A stretch of DNA of 18,805 bases from CAYUNA01 sp047629355 (GTDB lineage Bacteria; Bacteroidota; Bacteroidia; Chitinophagales; Saprospiraceae): NCBI GenBank assembly GCA_047629355.1, contig JBLHWU010000130.1, positions 1 through 18,805 of the forward strand. Reading direction: 5' to 3'. Each line of letters begins with the position of its first letter. Positions within the stretch are counted from its first letter, which is position 1. Under the pieces are notes generated by a model that saw nothing but the letters and a program-made list of their open reading frames with translations, had not been told where the DNA came from and ran no database searches. Made by a program: the position numbers and the translations under genes. This document shows, piece after piece, positions 14,896-18,805 of the stretch.

Positions 14896-16344
14896 TTAGA
14901 AATAGCACTTGACTTTTGGTCCTTTCCTGCGTTTTCTATTCCCTGCACTGCCGCGGACGAAGTTGAGTTCTCCAAGATTGAATTTCAGACCAGCATAAAT
15001 ATCTGTACCTGTATAGTCAGATTTGCCAACCCAACTACCTAAATTATCTGTTCCAATAATCAAATAACCCAACCGTGCAGCTAAACCTACTCTAAAATCC
15101 TGCCAGTTGTATAAAACTAAGGGAAGTGACGCAGAAAACCATCGATGTTCGAAACGTGGTGTGACTGCCAAAAGATTTCCACGTGACGGAATGATATTTT
15201 GAAAAGGTATCCGTTGAATCAATATCCCGTTTATGAAAATATTGGGTGTGATGGAATAATCTGCTTGGAAACTCAAAGCCGCAGGAAGATTTGCTGTGAA
15301 ATTTCGGTCTTTAAAAGCAGCCACCGGACTACCGAGCGTCTGTGTGCTAAAGATTTCGACAGTTTCTTGCACTTCAAGACCCTCTGTGAGATTTTCGTAA
15401 GCATCTCCGTCAATATCTACTTTTATATTCAAGCTCACTTCGAAATCTCTTGAATTTTTATCAAACTTAATATACCCAAAATCAATTAATGACGCACCTA
15501 ATTTTAAAACATAATCATTGTCATCTTTACCAAAAACCCAATTTGCACCAATGTCAAATGCAAAGCCGCTACCGTTTCTTTCCAAGTTAAAATCTTCATT
15601 GAAATTCAAATTACCATTGGTATAGCCAAAAGAAAGCTTCGGTCCATTAAAAGCTAACAGCTTGTTTCCTGTTTTGGTGTAACCTGCCGTTCGGTTATTT
15701 TCAAAGTAAAGTGCCTCATAGCCTTGAAGATACCGTGCGTTGATGCCAATCCCTAAAAATCCATTGTAAGTAGGGATTTTATAAGCATAATTCACGCCGA
15801 TTTCAGACCAGGCAACCACCGAGCCCGTGAATGGGGCGACGCTAAACTCGTCATTAAATGGAATTTGGTCATATTTATAATAACTGAATTCATTGGGGAC
15901 GTCTTGCGTGCTAAACGCCCCTCGAACTGCGGTGAAAAGACCAACAGAATGCTGCTCTCCAATTTTAAATATGAAAGATGGACCCATCACATTGACCAAA
16001 ACGGAGGCATGCCGCTTGCGAGAATCATTGAAATAATCAATTACATAACCATCGTCAGGAATCGTATTTTCGGTAAAATCAGGAGCGCTATAAAACTCTG
16101 AACCATTCCCGTTCTTAATCAAATCGAGTGTATTGGTATTTTTGATGAATAGGTAATTGTTGTCCACAAAAACGTTGAACGATATGAGGTTAATATCGAT
16201 TCGTAGAGGATTCGTGAGATTGCTCGCAGGGTTGAGCGTCACACCGTTGATACCAGCGTAATTTTCGAGCTTAAGTCCCAATTGCTCTTGTGAAAAAAGG
16301 GTTGTAGAGCAGCTAAGTAAGAGACAGAACCATAGATTTTTCAT
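14896..16344 (-). CDS. DUF5723-family outer-membrane barrel protein
   Basis: A 482-residue protein with a signal peptide (cleavage near LFSQ, residue 19). The mature start LGLKLENYAGINGVTLNPASNLTNPLRIDINLISFNVFVDNNYLFI is the DUF5723 signature (YAGINxxxLNPAs). Alternating amphipathic strands follow to the end (SVGLFTAVRGAFS, IGVNYAYKIP, FLGIGINARYLQGYEAL, FAFDIGANWVFG, DIYAGLKFNLGELNFVRG), typical of a PorP/SprF- or PorV-like barrel. Its function is not established; related barrels in this phylum are often tied to type IX secretion or surface attachment, which is inference here. It ends with a basic tail (NRKRRKGPKVKCYF), unusual for a barrel terminus that normally closes on an aromatic strand, although Phe is still last. 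ATG 16344 fits the signal peptide. Confidence 0.82.
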   Translation of the reverse strand: MKNLWFCLLLSCSTTLFSQEQLGLKLENYAGINGVTLNPASNLTNPLRIDINLISFNVFVDNNYLFIKNTNTLDLIKNGNGSEFYSAPDFTENTIPDDGYVIDYFNDSRKRHASVLVNVMGPSFIFKIGEQHSVGLFTAVRGAFSTQDVPNEFSYYKYDQIPFNDEFSVAPFTGSVVAWSEIGVNYAYKIPTYNGFLGIGINARYLQGYEALYFENNRTAGYTKTGNKLLAFNGPKLSFGYTNGNLNFNEDFNLERNGSGFAFDIGANWVFGKDDNDYVLKLGASLIDFGYIKFDKNSRDFEVSLNIKVDIDGDAYENLTEGLEVQETVEIFSTQTLGSPVAAFKDRNFTANLPAALSFQADYSITPNIFINGILIQRIPFQNIIPSRGNLLAVTPRFEHRWFSASLPLVLYNWQDFRVGLAARLGYLIIGTDNLGSWVGKSDYTGTDIYAGLKFNLGELNFVRGSAGNRKRRKGPKVKCYF

Positions 16345-16487
16345 GCAGTGTTCAATTTTTTAGAAATAAATATGGTGTGTGATGACATTCAATTATACGA
16401 TTTTTTCAGAAAAAATATTGTATTATTATATAATATCCTAAAAATGCTGCCAAATTTGAAGAAAAGCTAAAAATATGGTTTTTTTTA

Positions 16488-16502
16488 TATCGGTATCCGA
16501 TA
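16488..16502. promoter_or_regulatory. Operator-like palindrome TATCGG-TAT-CCGATA
   Basis: Perfect 6-bp arms with a 3-base centre, about 145 bases upstream of the DUF5723 start and in the gdhA upstream region. Its GC content stands out in an AT-rich spacer. It could be a repressor or activator site; no regulator can be named. Confidence 0.35.
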
Positions 16503-16721
16503 CGCGTTAGTGCGATTAAGTACCTATGACGCTGCACACTTTATATTTTTTACGGAATTTATCGAGAATCATAATCTTTTAATAGCTTTTTTGCAGAATT
16601 TAAGTTAAAATACTTGTGTTTTTAAAAATAAAATATGGTTTAGGTTAAAATTCAAGTTAATTTTAAAATAACAATTACCTTTGTCGTGTGTTCTATAAAT
16701 AAATAAATAGCTGTAGGAACT

Positions 16722-16888
16722 CTAAGGAATGACGAAAGAATAAATTCATATTCTTGGCTATTTCTTTTGCCCTTATTTTTTACTTTGAGATTGCTTATTA
16801 TATCAATATAAATCGCACTTTCAAAGCAAAAACTAAGACTATAAGAAATTACCTAAGAATGCCAATTTATTTTTTCCTCATTCCTAAG
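16722..16888. repeat. 167-bp imperfect palindromic element E in the gdhA leader
   Basis: The first half, starting CTAAGGAATGACGAAAGAAT, and the reverse complement of the second half, starting CTTAGGAATGAGGAAAAAAT, run in parallel for about 80 bases: AATAAATT, ATTCTT, TTTCTT and CTTTGA blocks keep register to a centre near 16805. Size and design match elements A-C, but the end motif differs (CTAAGG rather than TTAAGTAA). If gdhA starts from the box at 16676-16683, the element is transcribed as a long hairpin in its leader. Confidence 0.8.
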
Positions 16889-16965
16889 GTTTTGGAACTT
16901 TTATCAACCACCACAAACTTTACGATAAAAAGCCTGTCCTCAGCACTAACTAAATTAAATCGAAT

Positions 16966-18309
16966 ATGTCTTCAAAAAGTATCAAAAAATTCATGGACAG
17001 TGTCAAAGAACGCAATCCAAATGAAGTCGAATTTCACCAAGCAGTAAAGGAGTTTGCAGAGGTTATCGTACCCTTTATTGAAAAAAATGAAAAGTATCAA
17101 AACCATGCATTGTTGGAACGGCTGACTGAACCTGACCGCAGCTTTATTTTCCGCATAACGTGGATGGATGATGACGGAAAAATTCAAGTCAATAAAGCTT
17201 ACCGCGTCCAATTCAACAATGCGATTGGCCCATATAAAGGCGGCTTGCGTTTTCACCCATCTGTTAATTTAAGTATCCTCAAATTTTTAGGTTTTGAGCA
17301 GATTTTCAAAAACAGTTTGACGACCTTGCCTATGGGCGGCGGAAAAGGTGGTAGTGATTTTGACCCAAAAGGAAAATCAGACAATGAAGTGATGCGTTTT
17401 TGCCAAGGATTCATGACCGAATTGGCGCGGCATATCGGCCCCGATACAGATGTTCCTGCGGGTGACATCGGTGTAGGTGGACGAGAGATTGGCTATTTGT
17501 TTGGACAATACAAAAAAATGCGCCACGAGCATACGGGTGTTTTGACTGGGAAAGGATTGGTCTATGGCGGAAGCTTAATTCGTCCAGAAGCGACGGGTTA
17601 CGGCTGTGTTTATATGGCACGAGAGATGCTGAAAACACGCGGGGAATCCTTGGAAGGCAAGCGTTGCTTGGTTTCTGGTTCTGGAAATGTAGCGCAATAT
17701 ACGGTTGAAAAATTATTGGAATTGGGCGCGAGTGTGCACACCATGTCTGATTCTTCCGGCTGCATCTACGACAAAGAAGGATTGACAACGGAGAAATTGG
17801 AATTTGTCAAAGATTTGAAGAACAATCGTCGAGGTCGTATCAAAGAATATGCGGATAAGTTTGGTGCAAAATACATAGCTGGCGGACAGCCGTGGGCATA
17901 CAAAGCTGATTGTGCTTTCCCAAGTGCAACACAGAATGAAATCAACGAAGAAGAGGCGGAAACATTGATTAAAAATGGTGTAAAATTGATTGCGGAAGGT
18001 GCAAATATGCCTTCGACCAATGAAGCGATTAACGTCTATCAAAAAGCGAAAATCTTGTATGCACCAGGTAAAGCATCGAATGCTGGCGGTGTGGCAACTT
18101 CTGGTTTGGAAATGTCGCAAAATAGCTTGCGATTGGCTTGGACACGCGAGGAAGTTGACGAACGTTTACAACGAATTATGAAGGATATTCATAGCCAATG
18201 TGAGCAATATGGTCGGGTGAATGAAAAATATATCGACTACGTGAAAGGCTCTAATATTGCGGGTTTTGTAAAGGTGGCGGATGCGATGATTGCGCAAGGG
18301 GTGATATAA
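16966..18309 (+). CDS. gdhA: NADP-type glutamate dehydrogenase
   Basis: A 447-residue enzyme catalysing reductive amination of 2-oxoglutarate with ammonium to glutamate, a main nitrogen-assimilation step. Substrate-side motifs are GPYKGGLRFHP (88-98), PMGGGKGGSDFDPKGKSD (122-139, catalytic Lys127) and PAGDIGVGGREIGY (164-177, with Asp167). The coenzyme domain has the Rossmann loop SGSGNVAQYTVEKL (237-250). It then reads MSDSSGCIYD, where Ser residues follow strand 2 as in NADP-dependent hexameric enzymes. NAGGVATSGLEMSQNS near the end closes the active site. Length is normal for the small hexameric class. ATG 16966 gives the usual N-terminus, and there is no Shine-Dalgarno sequence. It is monocistronic with its own terminator; the leader may carry palindromic element E. 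Confidence 0.96.
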   Translation: MSSKSIKKFMDSVKERNPNEVEFHQAVKEFAEVIVPFIEKNEKYQNHALLERLTEPDRSFIFRITWMDDDGKIQVNKAYRVQFNNAIGPYKGGLRFHPSVNLSILKFLGFEQIFKNSLTTLPMGGGKGGSDFDPKGKSDNEVMRFCQGFMTELARHIGPDTDVPAGDIGVGGREIGYLFGQYKKMRHEHTGVLTGKGLVYGGSLIRPEATGYGCVYMAREMLKTRGESLEGKRCLVSGSGNVAQYTVEKLLELGASVHTMSDSSGCIYDKEGLTTEKLEFVKDLKNNRRGRIKEYADKFGAKYIAGGQPWAYKADCAFPSATQNEINEEEAETLIKNGVKLIAEGANMPSTNEAINVYQKAKILYAPGKASNAGGVATSGLEMSQNSLRLAWTREEVDERLQRIMKDIHSQCEQYGRVNEKYIDYVKGSNIAGFVKVADAMIAQGVI

Positions 18310-18366
18310 AAAGGTGCTTGGTTGTCGGCACGCGGCACACGATAGAATTCGGAAGTACCTATAAAT

Positions 18367-18405
18367 TTAAGGGCTGGAAATTTGATTTTTCAGCCCTTAA
18401 TTTTT
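18367..18405 (+). terminator. Intrinsic terminator after gdhA
   Basis: TTAAGGGCTG (18367-18376), a 14-base loop, CAGCCCTTAA (18391-18400) and a T-run form a perfect 10-bp stem about 57 bases after the gdhA stop. Confidence 0.9.
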
Positions 18406-18678
18406 GGGAATTAATGAAAATCACGGTTTTACTTAATTTGTATATCTTCTGGAATAAGTGTCTGTAAAAGGCTTGTTTTTGAGACAGTATTTTGAGAAAT
18501 GGGAAGTGCTGGTTATAAAGGGTTTTAGGTGGCTGTTTGGCAAGTTCTTTTTTGGACATTCAAAAATTATTATTTTTACAAGTACATTTTTATAAAAGAC
18601 GGCATATCAACTATAATATTTAATATGGACAAATTGGACCCTACAAGAAAAAAAACAATGAATAGGCCATGTACCTTC
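18406..18678. other. AT-rich spacer without a recognisable gene
   Basis: This is AT-rich sequence after the gdhA terminator. Short frames exist but none has protein-like composition, a signal peptide or a family motif. Confidence 0.5.
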
Positions 18679-18805
18679 TTAAGTAAAAACGATTCAATAA
18701 CTTGGGCCATTATGCTTGTCCTTTTCCCTTCTAAAAAACACAAAAAATAGTTCCGTAACGAAGGCTATGCAACGATTTTTTGAATTCTTTAGAAGAAAAA
18801 ATTAC
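18679..18805. repeat. Palindromic element F, truncated by the window end
   Basis: It starts with TTAAGTAA (18679-18686), as element C does, then AAACGATTCAATAACTTGG. Inner arms CTTCTAAAAAACACAAAAAA (from 18728) and the complement of the stretch ending TTTAGAAG (18795) pair about a centre near 18761. Reflecting the left end predicts a right end near 18844, a 166-bp element like the others. CGATTTTTTGAATTC resembles CGATTTTTTAAATTC in element D. Confidence 0.7.

Larger units (their letters stand above)
16345..16965. other. 621-base divergent gap between the DUF5723 gene and gdhA
   Basis: It holds a 15-base palindrome (16488-16502), a TACCTTTG box (16676-16683) matching the -7 consensus toward gdhA but without a clear -33, and a 167-bp palindromic element (16722-16888). 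The remainder is AT-rich, with no coding frame I trust. Confidence 0.55.

Noticed and set aside
16754..17047. Open frame of 97 codons overlapping the start of gdhA
   Set aside because: It begins inside palindromic element E and runs out of frame into gdhA; its composition is low-complexity and not protein-like.
18529..18750. Open frame of 73 codons at the right end
   Set aside because: It runs into palindromic element F, shows no motif, signal or protein-like composition, and is best explained as AT-rich spacer plus repeat.

Overview
The window looks like chromosomal DNA of a Bacteroidota member, probably from the Saprospiria/Chitinophagia side rather than a classical flavobacterium (the class is inference). 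Support for the phylum: a GldJ lipoprotein, a type IX secretion C-terminal sorting domain, a DUF5723 outer-membrane protein, a RecO without zinc-finger cysteines, AT-rich spacers, TAnnTTTG-type -7 boxes and few Shine-Dalgarno sequences.

Layout. (1) 1-5742 is a surface-polysaccharide island. A possible decayed ThiF-like fragment lies at the left edge. A minus-strand set follows (transcription order: SGNH-fold protein, DUF115/MptE-like protein, family-4 glycosyltransferase, FkbM methyltransferase), and a Wzx-type flippase is divergent from it. Together they could assemble, decorate (methyl and perhaps acyl groups) and export a glycan. (2) 5743-8311 holds gldJ with a clear terminator, flanked by long AT-rich spacers containing palindromic elements. 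(3) 8312-9943 (minus) encodes a secreted TonB-C-terminal-domain protein and the recombination mediator RecO. (4) 10189-11679 encodes an XRE/ScfR-like regulator whose IrrE-type metal site is lost. (5) 12141-13808 holds a very small acidic T9SS cargo, a terminator, a nested GTGGACT palindrome pair, and a BamA/TamA-like barrel gene broken by two frameshifts. (6) 13840-16344 (minus) encodes an unrecognised secreted protein and a DUF5723 protein. (7) 16966-18309 encodes NADP-type glutamate dehydrogenase with a terminator, and the window ends in a truncated repeat.

The least expected signal is not a protein. The spacers carry at least five, probably six, full-length imperfect palindromes of about 163-169 bp: 5751-5917, 7991-8153, 8151-8319, about 11719-11887, 16722-16888, and 18679 to beyond the right edge. 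Several share inner sequence, and at least three share a TTAAGTAA end. Two sit head to tail, and one supplies the stop codon of the neighbouring gene. They could be non-autonomous mobile elements or long hairpin RNA elements; no transposase is present in the window.

No rRNA, tRNA, CRISPR array or complete insertion sequence was seen.
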